64,000 nucleotides of DNA, from NCBI GenBank assembly GCA_963971285.1, contig OZ020244.1:26102001-26166000 (forward strand). The letters are read 5' to 3'. A program made the position numbers and the translations under genes. The notes below the pieces were generated by a model. It did not search any database and was not told the origin of the DNA. It saw only the letters and a program-made list of their open reading frames with translations. Of the stretch, positions 1-11,483 are shown one piece after another (the stretch's first letter is position 1; each line of letters begins with the position of its first letter). This DNA comes from Astropecten irregularis (lineage: Eukaryota; Echinodermata; Asteroidea; Paxillosida; Astropectinidae).

Positions 1-114
1 TAAAGGGGCTCTGTGTGTCTGTCTCACATCTGTTAAACTAAAATTCGCATGGTTTTGTCCTCATGGTTTATCAAGGCTTCAGGAACTCAACAATTACACA
101 ACTTTAGTTTCTTT

Positions 115-480
115 TTAAAGTCTATAATACATGATTGGTAAAGGTCACAGAATAGCAGCTGCACTCAGTCTGATCAAACATGTACATGAAAAAATAAACC
201 TGTGAACATTTTAGCTCAATCGAACATCTGAGTGACAAGAAAATAGCGAAAACCCAACTCAATTGTTATTATAAAACATAAAGAATGGTTTTGATCTTAC
301 CCTGAGATCAAAACTGTTTTCAGTCTTTGTTCTACTAATTTTTAGATAAATACACCATATCAGAATGAAATATTTGAACAGTATGTTTCTACCAGCACCA
401 TCTTCATACCCTGTAAGTTATACGTAAATCTGTTAACATTTCTATTTTGGTTTCTTACCAAAGTATGATACTACCTTTAA
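115..480 (+). mobile_element. Hybrid family B/A element, TTAA-flanked
   Basis: Left end is family B (ATAATACATGATTGGTAAAG), right end family A (CCAAAGTATGATACTACC), with TTAA on both sides. The middle carries the GATCTTACCCTGAGATCAAAAC stem shared by family B. Confidence 0.8.
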
Positions 481-1017
481 AGCAGTTTCTCATTTGAAAG
501 GCAATAAATTTTAGCAAAATACCCTTGAGGACCAATACAATTGATGGCATAAGTAAAACGTCGGGAAAACATAGTGTAGAAATTTATTTGAAATCACAAT
601 CGAAATTTTGACAACAATAATAACAAGGCGGAATTGGCACTTAAAAAAATATGCATCCCATTTAATGTAGAAATTTCGCAAGACGGGAATTTCCCTTAAA
701 AAGCCTGAAAGATTATGGAGACCACAGAGTGCAGCTTTAATTACACGTACACCTGATAGTGATACTGCTTAGGGGGAAATAAAGATAACATCAAACAAAA
801 CTGAGAAAGAAACAAAGACTGATCGCATTATATTCTTTTCTTTTTTCATAGTATGTTTATTTATCAGTACATTTTCAATGTGTAATCCTCACAGCCAAAA
901 GTGGCAGTCTTCAGAGTGGCATTCAAAATGATATAAGGAAGAACCAATAATGATTACAAACATGAACGATGTAGCACAGGTTTACGTATGGTAAAAAAGA
1001 GGGAGTTTTGTTTATAT

Positions 1018-1130
1018 GGGCACCCCTTTTTATTATTGTGGTTCGCATTTCCGACCAACCCATATTTTGGGCTCCAACCGAAGAAAAAAACACACTTTTT
1101 TTTGCCGCCGGCCCTGTCCACTCGTAGACC
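1018..1130 (+). mobile_element. Family F fragment (Harbinger-like)
   Basis: Starts GGGCACCCC and carries the same two blocks as the element at 61082: a GTGGTTCGCATTTC end and a block resembling the reverse complement of GGGTCGGCGGCAAAA. Only part of the element remains. It lies in the intron before the exon at 1250. Confidence 0.55.
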
Positions 1131-1249
1131 GTTCAGACTTCAGACACAAGTAGGTAGGCCCTTTTCGGTTTAAACTGAAGATAGACCACTTTTGGTACTG
1201 TGTCTGAATGCACTGGTCTATTCTGACCACGTTTATTTTTTTTCTCCAG

Positions 1250-1369
1250 GCACTAAATGAAGATGCAGCCGTGCTCAAGTCAGTACTAGCCAAGGAGGGT
1301 TCCCAGTTGATCAACTTCCTGCAACAAGATTACTTTCCCTCCTTACCCCTCGGACCGGAACCCGCACAG
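1250..1369 (+). CDS. XPOT: Exportin-T-like gene, antepenultimate coding exon (partial gene)
   Basis: This is a 120-base open exon read in phase 0 (40 residues, starting ALNEDAAVLK and ending LGPEPAQ). It is preceded by a pyrimidine tract and CAG at 1247-1249 and followed by GT at 1370. The two following exons at 5050 and 5751 are also phase 0 and end in a stop, so together they give an 89-residue C-terminus. The sequence is helical and amphipathic, with acidic and Leu-rich heptads, as expected for the last HEAT repeats of an importin-beta family receptor. Exportin-T carries tRNA out of the nucleus with RanGTP. The identification leans on position: vertebrate XPOT lies immediately upstream of TBK1 on the same strand, as here. 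No diagnostic motif is visible, so another HEAT protein is possible. The rest of the gene lies left of the window. Confidence 0.55.
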
Positions 1370-1787
1370 GTCAGACATTGTTTCAAGTACATTCTAATGC
1401 CTAGACAAAGAGGCCGTTGCCAGACATGCAAATCCCATAGATGAATCTTTTGTGAAATGAGGCTTGAGACTAGGCTTGGAGTTTATTTTGCTACCGCCAT
1501 TTTGTGTCATAAATGAAATGAAGAGCTTGAGATATGTGCCGAAGCTGGAACCTTTCTTTGGCTGCCACATGTGGCCCAATCCCTTCATTTTGTTTTGTTG
1601 GCCTCAAATGGTGGTAGCGAAATAAGTCCCGAACCAGCCTGGTTTCATAAAGGCTCACAGTCTCATTATTTTAAACCAGTATGCTTGATTGAACTGAACC
1701 TTTGTGAGTTTTTGTCCATTGGTTTTGGTCGGAAATTTTTAGCGTAATTATTCCCACAGAGTAAATTTCTCAAATATCTTCACAATA

Positions 1788-1971
1788 CAGTGGAATGCCA
1801 CTATAACAAACACACTGGGTTGCTTACAAATTGTCCGTTATAGTGGTCGTGCATTATAATGAACAATATTCAGCTCGCTATACATTGTACATAAAAATTG
1901 GGAGCCATGAATGATGTTCGGTATAGCTAAATGCCCGGTATAGCGGTGTTTGTTATAGTGGTGTTACACTG
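1788..1971. mobile_element. Mariner-like MITE with TA flanks
   Basis: Ends CAGTGGAATGCCACTATAAC and the near-complement reading GTTATAGTGGTGTTACACTG, 184 bp apart, with TA on each side. CAGTG termini and TA duplication suit a non-autonomous Tc1/mariner element. Confidence 0.7.
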
Positions 1972-2879
1972 TAAATTCCAATGTAATAATCTTCTTGCTA
2001 AAAACATTTTAATATTATAAAATGTGTTGCAAGAGCAGAGAAATGTACGTAACAAAAAAAGAAGTCCTTAACTGTATTCATAACGATAATATGACATTTT
2101 AACCGACAGGTAATTCTATAATTTGTATAACCTGTTTTTCACAATACAAAAAACCCACACATTTTTGTCTATGCCACATAATTATTATTTTGCCCAGATA
2201 CAATTTTGTGGAGGTGTAGCCAAAATGCTTTGGTCCTCTATTTTGTGGTTTCGTAAAAACATGTTTGTTCAACGGCACCTCTGCAATTAATCTCTACCCA
2301 CAGAAATTTTCCACTTTACTTTTTCTCTGAAAACCTTTCACGCACATTGCGAAATGCTACCAGTTTGATGGGGACCCCCCAGATAAGATTGCAAACCATC
2401 TAAATTAAAACAGAAAGTAGATGTTGAAAGAAAAACGTTTTGTGGTTTTTCCATTTGAATAATGGTAGTGGTACTGTTTTGAGGTTTAGGAAAAATAATC
2501 GGTTGTTGGCTCAGATAACATTCCGGTTTGTTTTGTCCAGAATTGCATGTACCTCAAACAACTTGATATCTACGGTAGTGGTGGTGTATAGGATTATGTG
2601 GTGGAAGGAACTGTATGGAACTAGTAGTGTCTACTTTAAGTCTACTTCTTGTATACCCACATTGATGATTTTGACCACAAAGCTTTAAGGCATGGACCAA
2701 AGTTGGACATTGGATTAGGATTTCTGAGTAGTGATGTCAAGTGATATTTGGGGCTTCTTATCTTGAATATAACCATGATGGAATGTAATCATGACAACAT
2801 GTTAGAGGATTGCAGCTAGACAAAACAAAACATTAGAAGCCACATCATTCACATGCCAGTGAGACCACCACTTTAACCT

Positions 2880-2925
2880 GGGGCCAATTTCATAGAGCTG
2901 CTTTTAAAGCACAAAATTTGCTTAA
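2880..2925 (+). mobile_element. Family C left-end fragment
   Basis: GGGGCCAATTTCATAGAGCT and the following TTAAAGCACAAAATTTGC are the family C left end. The fragment stops at the TTAA where a family A copy begins. Confidence 0.7.
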
Positions 2926-3299
2926 AGGTAATACATGTGTGTCATACTGTTTTTGTCAAAGAAATACAAATTCATGGGCAACAATATCAAGGAAGATACA
3001 GTCATCTGTGAAAATTTCAGTTGCATACGGTACCCACTTTTTGAAAAAAGAAACCAGTGAAAAAAAAGCCACAGTATTTCTTAAGTCTTTTCTCTTTTAT
3101 TTTTGATCTTTTAAAAGATCAAAACGATTTTAGGTCGTTGTTTTACTTATTTCTGGATAAATACACCATTTCAGGCGGAAACATTTTAACGGTATGTTTC
3201 TACCACCACCATCTTCATACCCTGTAAGAGTGTAAGTTATACGTAAATCTGTGAAAATTTCTGTTTTGGTTTCTTACCGAAGTATGATACTACCTTTAA
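2922..3299 (+). mobile_element. Family A MITE copy
   Basis: TTAA then AGGTAATAC at the left; ATACTACCT then TTAA at the right. It has the central GATCTTTTAAAAGATC palindrome. It appears to sit in a family C copy. Confidence 0.85.
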
Positions 3300-3348
3300 A
3301 AGAGGAATTGTCCCATTAGGGTGGAAAAATTGATACAAACATATCATA

Positions 3349-3923
3349 CAGGGTGAGTCAAAAAGAAGTTAGACCGGGATTGGTGATGTTTTTCAAAACG
3401 AACAAATGACACTCAAAAGTTCAGTAAAGCAACAAGCACTTTCTCCTGCTTATTAGAAACAACAACATTCTTTCTTTTTTTCTAATAAGCAGGAGAGAAT
3501 GCTTGTTAAAGGTAATATCATACTTTGGTTTGTATCAAAGAAATACAGATTCATGGGCAAAAAGACAGATACAGTCACAGTCATCTGTGAAAATTTCAGT
3601 CCCATACGGTGCCCGCTTTTTGAGAAAACAGTGAAAAACGGCCACAGTATTTCTTAAGTCTTTTCTCTTTAAGTTTTGATCTTTTAACTGTTTTACTAAT
3701 TTCTGGATAAATACACCATTTTAGGCAGAAAAGTTTTAACGGTATGTTTCTACCACCACCATCTTCATACCCTGTTAGTTATACGTAAATCTGTGAAAAT
3801 TTCAGTTTTGGTTTCTTACCAAAGTATGATACTACCTTTAAACATATTTTACTCAACTTTTGAGTGTCATTTGTGTTTTTTAAAAACATCACCAATCCCG
3901 GTCAACTTCTTTTTGACCCACCC
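3349..3923. mobile_element. Mariner-like element (GGGTGAGTCAAAAAG ends), interrupted by family A
   Basis: CAGGGTGAGTCAAAAAGAAG at the left matches CTTCTTTTTGACCCACCCTA at the right, with further inverted homology inward (GGGATTGGTGATGTTTTT). TA lies at each side. The centre holds an internal inverted repeat (TCTCCTGCTTATTAGAAA at 3442 and its complement near 3477) and a nested family A copy. Confidence 0.7.
3506..3841 (+). mobile_element. Family A MITE copy nested in the 3349 element
   Basis: TTAA-AGGTAATATCATAC at the left and ATACTACCT-TTAA at the right. It sits inside a mariner-like element, so it inserted later than that element. Confidence 0.85.
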
Positions 3924-4043
3924 TACCTACGTTATCAAGCCAACAATTTTACTTATGTGTTAGTGTTAGACAGTTTAAATCCCATTTCATTTTCTATGTA
4001 CATGTACTAGGCTAAGTTTTAAAGCCGAATAAATTAAAGGTAC

Positions 4044-4272
4044 AATGTCCAAAATTTGGAAAATAGTTTTGATCTCCGTGATCAAAACCTTACAATTACA
4101 ATTACATTACAATTCCGCGTAACAATTGCAACGGTTTTTCGCTGGTTTCTACTGTTTCCAATGATCAATTGAGCTGAAAATTTCACAGGTTTGTTTTTTA
4201 TTCCATGACAAATCGAATTATGAACAGACCGCAGCTGTTCTATCAACTTTACCAAAGTATGGTGCTACCTGT
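4044..4272 (+). mobile_element. Variant half-element (third left-half type of the A/B group)
   Basis: Carries a GATCTCCGTGATCAAAAC stem, then TTTCCAATGATCAATTGAGC and CCATGACAAATCGAATTATG, ending AAAGTATGGTGCTACCTG. The same block recurs at 50930-51060. The terminus is A-like, while the inner sequence belongs to neither A nor B. Confidence 0.5.
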
Positions 4273-5049
4273 AAGCTATCGATTAGTATTCAGGCATTGT
4301 ATTATAATTACTCATATAATTGCAATTTACAGCATGTGAAATACCGTGTCCAAAAGCAAAGAATTTGGCAAAGGTATTTAACTCAACTTCCTGGAATATT
4401 GCATCATACCAGGTCCCCCCCCCCCCCCCCACCAAGAGTGGAATGTCCCCTACTCAATGTGTGTATCGATTTCATTCACACATGCATGTGTTTGTCTGCT
4501 AGAGCGGTTTCACACAGTAGGTTATTGCATCATGTGAAATGGGGATTTTTACTTATGGGCATTTCCAAGGTAACTGACCTCACAAGGTTAGTAAAGGGCA
4601 AGCCTAATTTGCATATTTATATCTCACCAACGAAAAATCATTAATAGTCATGATTAAATGCAGTACCCGCCACGATATTGGATTCGATTAAAAAATCGAA
4701 CAATTTGGGTCTGGGTGCATAAATAGTGAGTGAAAAAAGACACATTGATCGTTTTGAATTTACTTTTCTTTTTTAACCACTCCTTCAAACATTTGAGCTC
4801 TGTTTGTTGTGTAAATTGTTATTATTGTTATTATCGCAATGATTTTATATTAAATTTCTGCTCTTAGAGATAAATTCTGGTGAGTACGTAGTTCTTATTT
4901 TTCCCACATCAAATTTGTTACGGTCATGAGGTATTAACATCTTTTCAACATTTGCAACTTTTGTTCGAATTATCATAGGAAAGTGCCGCATTTATGCAAT
5001 TCATTTGTAAGACTATTTGAGTTGATTAAATTTTAAAATTTACTTGCAG

Positions 5050-5106
5050 GCTTTTTGCTGCGCGCTACAGGAGATGGAACTGAAGATGTTTCGAAATTAC
5101 TCCAAA
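5050..5106 (+). CDS. XPOT: Exportin-T-like gene, penultimate coding exon
   Basis: This is a 57-base phase-0 exon of 19 residues (AFCCALQEMELKMFRNYSK) between TTGCAG at 5044-5049 and the donor GTAAGT at 5107. It continues the helical C-terminus begun at 1250. The spacing of Leu, Met and Phe residues suits a final amphipathic helix. Splice sites and phase agree with both neighbours. Family assignment is as for the exon at 1250. Confidence 0.55.
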
Positions 5107-5326
5107 GTAAGTAGAACCTTTAAGAGAGGATTTTTTGTTTTTAAATGCAATATAAGATTCATTCCATGGAAGGTGCTGCTTTTCTGGCAGCTCGTCATGT
5201 GAAGATGGTAAAATATAGAGTTTTCAAATACAATTTCATGTTGAGATCCCGCGGACACCTCTGAATATATAATGTAGTAGCCCAACAGTTTGTACTAGAG
5301 TGGTGGGCATTTTACAAACAAAGGCT

Positions 5327-5329
5327 CAG

Positions 5330-5372
<43 letters not shown>

Positions 5373-5375
5373 CTC
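5327..5375. repeat. (GGCTCT)n tandem repeat at a family I end
   Basis: About eight copies of GGCTCT. The next 130 bases (TCCATTTCGTGAATACATTC and on) match family I elements, so the tandem probably grew from the GGCTCC-rich terminus of that family. Confidence 0.85.
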
Positions 5376-5505
5376 CATTTCGTGAATACATTCTAAAATA
5401 ACGGGTATCAAAATAGAGGCTTTTGGCTACAGTTCCGAAGTGGATTCTCTGGTTTTAAAAGGAAGACAGAGCTTCAGCTTCAATGAAAAAACCATAGCCT
5501 ATAAT
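5376..5505. mobile_element. Family I copy, partial
   Basis: Matches the inner part of family I: GGGTATCAAAATAGAGGC, a GATTCTCTGGTTTTAAAAGG block and CAGAGCTTCAGCTTCAATG. The distal terminus is missing. Confidence 0.65.
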
Positions 5506-5519
5506 TTTTAGTGTTGTTG

Positions 5520-5541
5520 CGGGGGGGGGGGGGGGGGGGGG
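5520..5541. repeat. Poly(G) tract
   Basis: About 21 uninterrupted G in the last intron of the exportin-T-like gene. Runs of G or C at 4416, 6448, 8365, 12115, 12598, 13157, 16584, 17690, 20059, 50668 and 62343 are similar. Confidence 0.9.
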
Positions 5542-5750
5542 CTGTATCTCGACATGAGATGGCTCTCATTGGTGGCTTTCTCTGCACCCCGGCCAGGCGG
5601 CCACTTAAATACAGACATTATAAGGTGATTCCCCCAGAAGATCCAAGTCTTTTAAAAATCTGTTCCGGAATTTTTTTTTCTTTTACCTGGAATACTTTTA
5701 TAATTTTTTTTATTAAAAAACTGTTTTTCCTGTTTCCCTTATTCCCTCAG

Positions 5751-5780
5751 GCATTCTTTGAATCTGTCAGGAAGTCGTGA
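5751..5780 (+). CDS. XPOT: Exportin-T-like gene, last coding exon and stop
   Basis: This short terminal exon follows a long pyrimidine tract and CAG at 5748-5750. It encodes nine residues (AFFESVRKS) and a TGA stop at 5778-5780, in phase 0 with the previous exon. An AATAAA at 5848-5853, about 70 bases past the stop, is a plausible polyadenylation signal, although it sits in an A-rich stretch. Confidence 0.55.
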   Translation, partial: AFFESVRKS

Positions 5781-5847
5781 CGACGGAACAACTCCACGCA
5801 ACTTCAGCCATTGTTCTGAGACTTTGTACAGAGGGGTTTAAAATGTA

Positions 5848-5853
5848 AATAAA
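5848..5853 (+). terminator. Candidate polyadenylation signal of the exportin-T-like gene
   Basis: AATAAA lies about 70 bases after the stop at 5778-5780, followed by an A-rich run and then GT-rich DNA from about 5930. Order and spacing suit a short 3' UTR. The A-rich context makes chance occurrence possible. Confidence 0.45.
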
Positions 5854-6900
5854 AAAAAAGGAAAAGGAAGAAGAAGAAGAAGGGACAAGAATTTACTTGT
5901 AAATAATTATGCATCTTGCAATTATTATATCATTTTGTTTATTTGTTGTTGTTTTTTCTGGGTTTTTGTAGGGGTTTGTTTTTTGTGGCGTGGGGGTTGA
6001 AATGCAGCAAGCTGCTGCAAATTTCAGGGAATTTTTTTTTTAAACCGACTTAAAGAGCCAGTATCGTGTATCGTTATAAATCGGACAAGAGAAACGCAAA
6101 CCAGGGGCGTGATTTGTCAGGAAAAAAATCCTAATTTCAGAAAATTTGTTCATCCTAAAGCATTGGAGATAATATGTGATTTTCAGGAATTAATTATCAC
6201 ATCTTCAGGATTTGTTACGCCGTTTGAACCACAGCCCTGACAAACACGGATTTGAAATTGAAATTAAATTTCTTAAAGAAAACGATTTTTGTACACATCA
6301 AGATGTTAACTTTTTTGGTCTTCTCATTTTTGGTTCCAATTTGTTTTTGTTTTGAGGGGGTTGAGTTTTTGTCTGATAATTTGTAACATTTTTCTCTGGC
6401 ATAATTTTCAAAGAATTTAAGACTTTATTTACTTTTTTTTTTTTTTGGGGGGGGCTTGTTTATGATATTTTAATTCCATGCTGCCATGCTTTACATATTC
6501 CTTAATATCTGTCTGTTTGTTTGTTTGTTTGTTTGTTTGTTGGGGTTTTGGGGTGTTTGTTTGTTTGTGTTGATTAATCAATATGCCAAAAAGGGAGCAT
6601 ATTCTAGTTGTAAAGAAACAAAAAATATTGTTTTCAAAATCAAGGGGAAACTTTGCAAAACATAAAAGGTAAAAAGAATTTATACATTGATTTCTTCAAA
6701 ATCCTGTGTGTGAAAGAAAGAAACGATATCATTCAGCTTGGATTGTTAGTCATTTGAATAATTATCATTATTAAAATCGTTTGTGTCTCCGACCATGCTT
6801 GTTTATCTTGAAGATATTTTTCATATAGATGTTATATGGTTTCCGTACAGTTTATTTCAGTAAGATTTTTCATGCAAGATGTCAGATTGTGAAGAACCTT
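5854..6900. other. AT-rich intergenic DNA with simple repeats
   Basis: Low-complexity T-rich DNA including (GTTT)n at 6513-6541 and several T tracts. I see no coding exon. Confidence 0.5.
6513..6541. repeat. (GTTT)n microsatellite
   Basis: Seven uninterrupted TGTT units in T/G-rich DNA downstream of the exportin-T-like gene. Confidence 0.85.
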
Positions 6901-6929
6901 TCTGAGCACGTGTTGAGAGGGGGGAATGA

Positions 6930-7160
6930 CAGGTGGCTCGGATGGGGTTCGAACCAGTACCTCTTTCTTACAATACAAGTACAGACTTGTGTAAACCTCA
7001 TTGAATTGTGGATTGTGATGCATTGCAGTCCTACGTAGGATAGGACCCCTACGATAGGTTATCCTTCGTAACTCGAGTTAAGATTAATCGTAGGGCTTCG
7101 TGAAATCCACCCCTGGACTGGGATACAGAAGGCACTGGTTCGATTCCTATCCGAGCTATT
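6930..7160. repeat. Inverted pair of tRNA-derived arms around a family D fragment
   Basis: GGCTCGGATGGGGTTCGAACC at 6934 resembles the complement of GGTTCGATTCCTATCCGAGC at 7137. Both hold a tRNA B-box (GTTCGAAYCC type). No complete tRNA cloverleaf is present, so this is SINE debris, not a tRNA gene. Confidence 0.5.
7028..7114 (-). mobile_element. Family D fragment
   Basis: Contains TTACGAAGGATAACC in reverse, AACTCGAGTTA and CGTAGGGCTTCGTGAAATC, the family D terminal sequence. Confidence 0.65.
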
Positions 7161-7207
7161 TTCAGTTCCTCTTGTTTGCTCTTTTTGGGGTTTTTTTTCT
7201 CAAGTGC

Positions 7208-7657
7208 TTAAAGGTAATATCATTATATCTATTATTTGTTTTTTGTCAAAGGAATGCAGATTCACAGGCAAAAATATTAAGGAAGATACAGTAACAACCT
7301 TCTGTGAAATTCCCAGTGCCATACGGTGTCCACTTTTTGAGAAAACAGTGAAAAATGCTCACAGTCTTTTCAAATCTATTCACAAGAGTTTTGAACTCCC
7401 TGAGATCAAAACTATTTTTGGTCTTTGGTTTTACTCTTTTTTCTGGATAAATACAGCATTTTAGGCAGAAAATTTAACAGCATGATCTGACCCCAAGATC
7501 AAAACTGTTTTTTAGTCGTTGGTTGTACTCAATTTCTGGGTAAATACAGCTTTTCAGGCGGAAAAATTTTAACAACATATTTCTACCATCAACATCTTTA
7601 GACGCTGTAAGTTATAGGTAAATCTGTGGAGATTCCAAAGTATGGTAGTACCTTTAA
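7208..7657 (+). mobile_element. Family A MITE copy with internal duplication
   Basis: TTAA-AGGTAATATCATTA at the left, GTAGTACCT-TTAA at the right. The GATCAAAAC/tttctggataaataca block occurs twice (7398 and 7495), so the copy is longer than usual. Confidence 0.8.
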
Positions 7658-7659
7658 AA

Positions 7660-8585
7660 ATGCATAACCTATAACAAGACCAATATTGAATTATTTTAAA
7701 ATGTTTTCTTTTCTTTATTGTACTTTTCTTGTTTTCAATATGTTACGTGGATTTGAAATACTGGTATTCACCTAATGTGCAGAGATGCCTTTGAAAAAAA
7801 AGTTTGAATCTTTGTTTATTTCTTTCCTTGAAAATCAAAATGATTAAAAAAAAGACGGAATGTCACATTTGTAAATAATTTATCATTTTTTATATTCATT
7901 ATAAAATGATAATTAATTTCTGAAGTCTAGTTTAATATAAGTCTGGACGGATATTTTGTTGAGATAGTTCAACTATACAATACGCTTATTTAATGAATCG
8001 TCTCGCAAAATTGGAAAAGGCGAGTCCTTCAAGTTTCCTTTTTTTTATTTAGATTTTATTAATTAATCAACTTATGGAATATCATCTGTAAAAAATAAAA
8101 TAAATATTTCCTGAAATAAAAAAAAGATGGAATAACTTAGTCGTTTTTGTTGTCTGTTTGTAGACCTTGTTTTGTTTGTATGTTTTTGTTATTGCTTTGG
8201 TTGTTTTTTTTTCCCATCGTGTTTTTGCATTGCTTTTGTTTTGTTTTCTATTTGCGATTTGTCTTGAAATTTAAGTGAACTACATGCAGGGTTTTCCCCC
8301 TTCTTTCCCTTTTTTATCACCCCATTGTTTTGCTTCTCTGTCCCTATTTTAGTCGTTGCTGTGGGGGGGGGGGGGCTGTATCCCTACCCCCAAGCCCCCT
8401 CACCCCCATCCCCAACTGGCTACGCTACTGACTACACTTAGGCCTGCATGTATTTGGATATTTCCTCTTTAATACAAATAACCCGGAAGTTTATTAGATT
8501 GTCTACAACATGAATGGGACTGAGTATAGATAGAGTGTTTGTACAAAGCATTGTGACCTTTAGGTCCGGCTTTCTGTAGCTAGGC
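7660..8585. other. AT-rich intergenic DNA
   Basis: Poly(A)/poly(T)-rich DNA with a G tract at 8365. No exon or named repeat recognised. Confidence 0.4.
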
Positions 8586-8586
8586 C

Positions 8587-9075
8587 TGGAGCCATTTTCA
8601 TAGAGCTGCATAAGCACAAAATTTGCTTTAAAGATAATATCAAACTTTGGTTTTTATCAAAGAAATATACATGTAGATTCATGGGCAAACATTTCATGTG
8701 AAAATTTCAGTCCCATACGGTGCCCACTTCTTGAGAAAACAGTGAAAAACAGCCACAGTATTTCTTAAGTCTTTTCTCTTTTATGTTTGATCTTTTAAAA
8801 GATCAAACATATTTTCGGTCGTTGTTTTACTCATTTCTGAATAAATACACCATTTCAGGCGGGAAAATGTTAACGGTATTACCACCACCATCTCCATACC
8901 CTGTAATTTATACGTAAATCTGTGAACATTTCTGTTTTGGTGTCTTACCAAAGTATGATACTACCTTTAAAGCATGAAAAGTCTTTTGCTGACATGCTGA
9001 TTTTATGTACCAAGGTTTTTGGTGCTAATAATAAGCAAATGTTTGTGCTTATAAGCCCTGTGAAATTGGCCCCTG
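8587..9075 (+). mobile_element. Family C element interrupted by family A
   Basis: GAGCCATTTTCATAGAGCTG at the left and CCTGTGAAATTGGCCCC at the right are family C ends. The family A copy at 8628-8970 splits it at a TTAA inside the AATTTGCTTTAAGCATG region, which gives the insertion site and order directly. Confidence 0.8.
8628..8970 (+). mobile_element. Family A MITE copy nested in family C
   Basis: TTAA-AGATAATATCAAAC at the left, ACTACCT-TTAA at the right, flanks being the two halves of a family C copy. Confidence 0.85.
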
Positions 9076-9076
9076 G

Positions 9077-11480
9077 TGTTAAACTGCTCTGGTACGATAA
9101 AGTAGTTAGGTTTAAAGAGTGCATGATATTTGAGTACCATGTGAGTTGAGAAGAATGGTTCTAATTGAAATTGAAGTGTTGCAGTTCGACATTTCATCCA
9201 GTTTGGTCTGGCTTTCTAGATGAGAAAAACCATCTGTATAGTGGAATTATTCACAAGGTGTACCTCATCTGTGTACATGTCCTGATGGCATCACCTTTAT
9301 ATGCATCTTAATGCGCTCAGTGAGTCATCTCTAGTGCTCAGACTCCATAAAGTGCTATTATCACTGAACAATTTGATGTCATTGATATAAATGCCTTATC
9401 ATCCACATGCACTCAGGATTTGTTAAACTCCCGGTCAAGTTCAAGCCAATGGAATTAAAGTTGCATAGGATTTTACACTATTAAATAGGTTATTTGTTAT
9501 GTATTACTTCAATATTCAATATATACAATATCTATGTCCTTATATGTATGTTCATAGTTTCCTTCCAAGCTTCCTCTATGGTATGTTAGACTACTGTTTT
9601 CTTTCTTGGTCTACCGTTATATGAAGGAGAGCAACTAGACTGTGATTGAGTTTGCTTTTTTGCAATCCTGCAGGGGTGCTATTTGTTCGTTTTTCATCTT
9701 GTAAGCTTGTTTCTCATCTCATTTTCACTGTACAGACTATATGTAACAATTTGTCCTCCATATTTTGATCTACAGCTTTTTCTTTATGTTACTTGTAATT
9801 CCTGTTTGTATTTGCTTCCTGTTTGATGTTTTGTATGTGTTAGTCCTGCCAAAATAATAAAGGAAATGAAATGTGCAAAATCTAGAATCTAATTAAAGCG
9901 CAGCCCTTTATTGCAGCAGAAGTAATCGAAGGCCACTGTGCAAACATACAACACGTATTATGTAGGGCCTACATACATGTACACATATTGTATACAAAAG
10001 ACATCTCGCTTAATTTGACAATGACTCGTGTGAATTTTAGACGCAAATGTAAAAAACGTAAACATCGCATATAATGAGAACAGAAACAAACCCAGACCTA
10101 CCACTAAGAGTTTTTATTTACCTAGGTTTTATATTAAAAAAGAACCCAAACAATCAATCACGAATGAGTAATGACACGTCGACGCGTAATTTCCACGATG
10201 TCGCAATCATTACTGTTGCAATATGGGGAATCCCCATCCACTCATCAATGATGACGTATAAACCAATGCACAGTATTGAAGCCACGTGCCACGTTTTGTG
10301 CATGTACTGCGCGCGTGCTCCGCTATTCATCACGGTGTAGAATGGATGGGTGGTTTCCATCGTCTTTTCTAGTTTTTCGATATTTCGTGCGAGTGATTAA
10401 TGCTAATGTGGGTAACGTTTGCATTAAAGGAACGTAATATGGGTAGGCCTATTCTGTTCATCATAAGAACGACATGCTTTTGGAGAAATGGCAAGACGTC
10501 ACCAGTATTGAACAAGACCTACTACGACATATTGTAGGCCTACACTGTATAGTATTTTGTTACACATGAACTAAACAAGTCCCTTTGGATTATTACAATG
10601 TTCAGGGATCGGCCACTTCTCACCGTTATTTTAGCTGTGCCAAGAAATCCTTGCCAAAAAATCACTCGAGGACACTGTAACACGGTTGGAATATTAACTG
10701 AACGCAGCCAGCATGCTGCATGGTGCAACACAGGGTATTTCCATTGGCTTCGTTATGCTCACATCAAGAATGGAGTCCATGGAGCTGGAGGCGCACTCAT
10801 ACGGTAAGTTTGGCCTATGTAGGATTATGGAGGTAGACATTTCTGCCTCCATTTTATGAAAGGATTCGTTAGGTATCACCATAATGGAGGTAGAAACTGG
10901 CCTATAGCGTACGTAGAACATTTTTGTGTAGTTTCATAGCACTGAAAATGATATCAGGTCTCGCCGGGGATCTTCTGAAGTTAGTTCTGACCATGAACTG
11001 TAAAATAACTGTGAATGCGCATCTAGTGCGCATGCAGGGTTTTTCCCATGCACGCGGTCATTTGAATTTATGATGATGTAATGTACGCAATGGATTGTGG
11101 ATCATTGTGATTGGTTGAATGATTCAGCGCACGCGTCACGCACTTCACAATAAACGAGGTGACCTTTGCTCGGCGAGCTGCCAACTGACTTAGCTGTAGT
11201 CGTGGCACTGGCAGTTTTTTGCATTCCGTTGGCATGATATTTTCAAATCCATAGTTTTGGTCTATTCGTCGATGGTGAATCATCCATTTGCTCGAAGACC
11301 CTAGATGGCGTTTTAGGTAAGCCCATATTTGCATATTTCTTTCTTTCAAACCTCCATAAAATGGATGGGATTCTTTTTTTTGCAGAAAGAACTAAATGAA
11401 CAAAATTAGGTCAAAATAAAGTTAAGAGTATTTTCTTGTGCAAGCTCGAACAATTTTAATTAACGGCATGTAAGGAATAT
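9077..11480. other. Intergenic DNA without recognised gene
   Basis: Mostly unique sequence. A donor-like CATACGGTAAGTTT at 10799-10812 follows a GC-balanced stretch (10600-10804) that could be an untranslated first exon, but nothing confirms it. Small palindromic GGAGGTAGA repeats occur at 10828 and 10885. Confidence 0.35.
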
Positions 11481-11483
11481 CAA

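Noticed and set aside
9660-9870. 3' end of a LINE or retrocopy (AATAAAGG near 9855)
   Set aside because: Only a T-rich stretch and one AATAAA-like signal; no reverse transcriptase frame or poly(A) tail.
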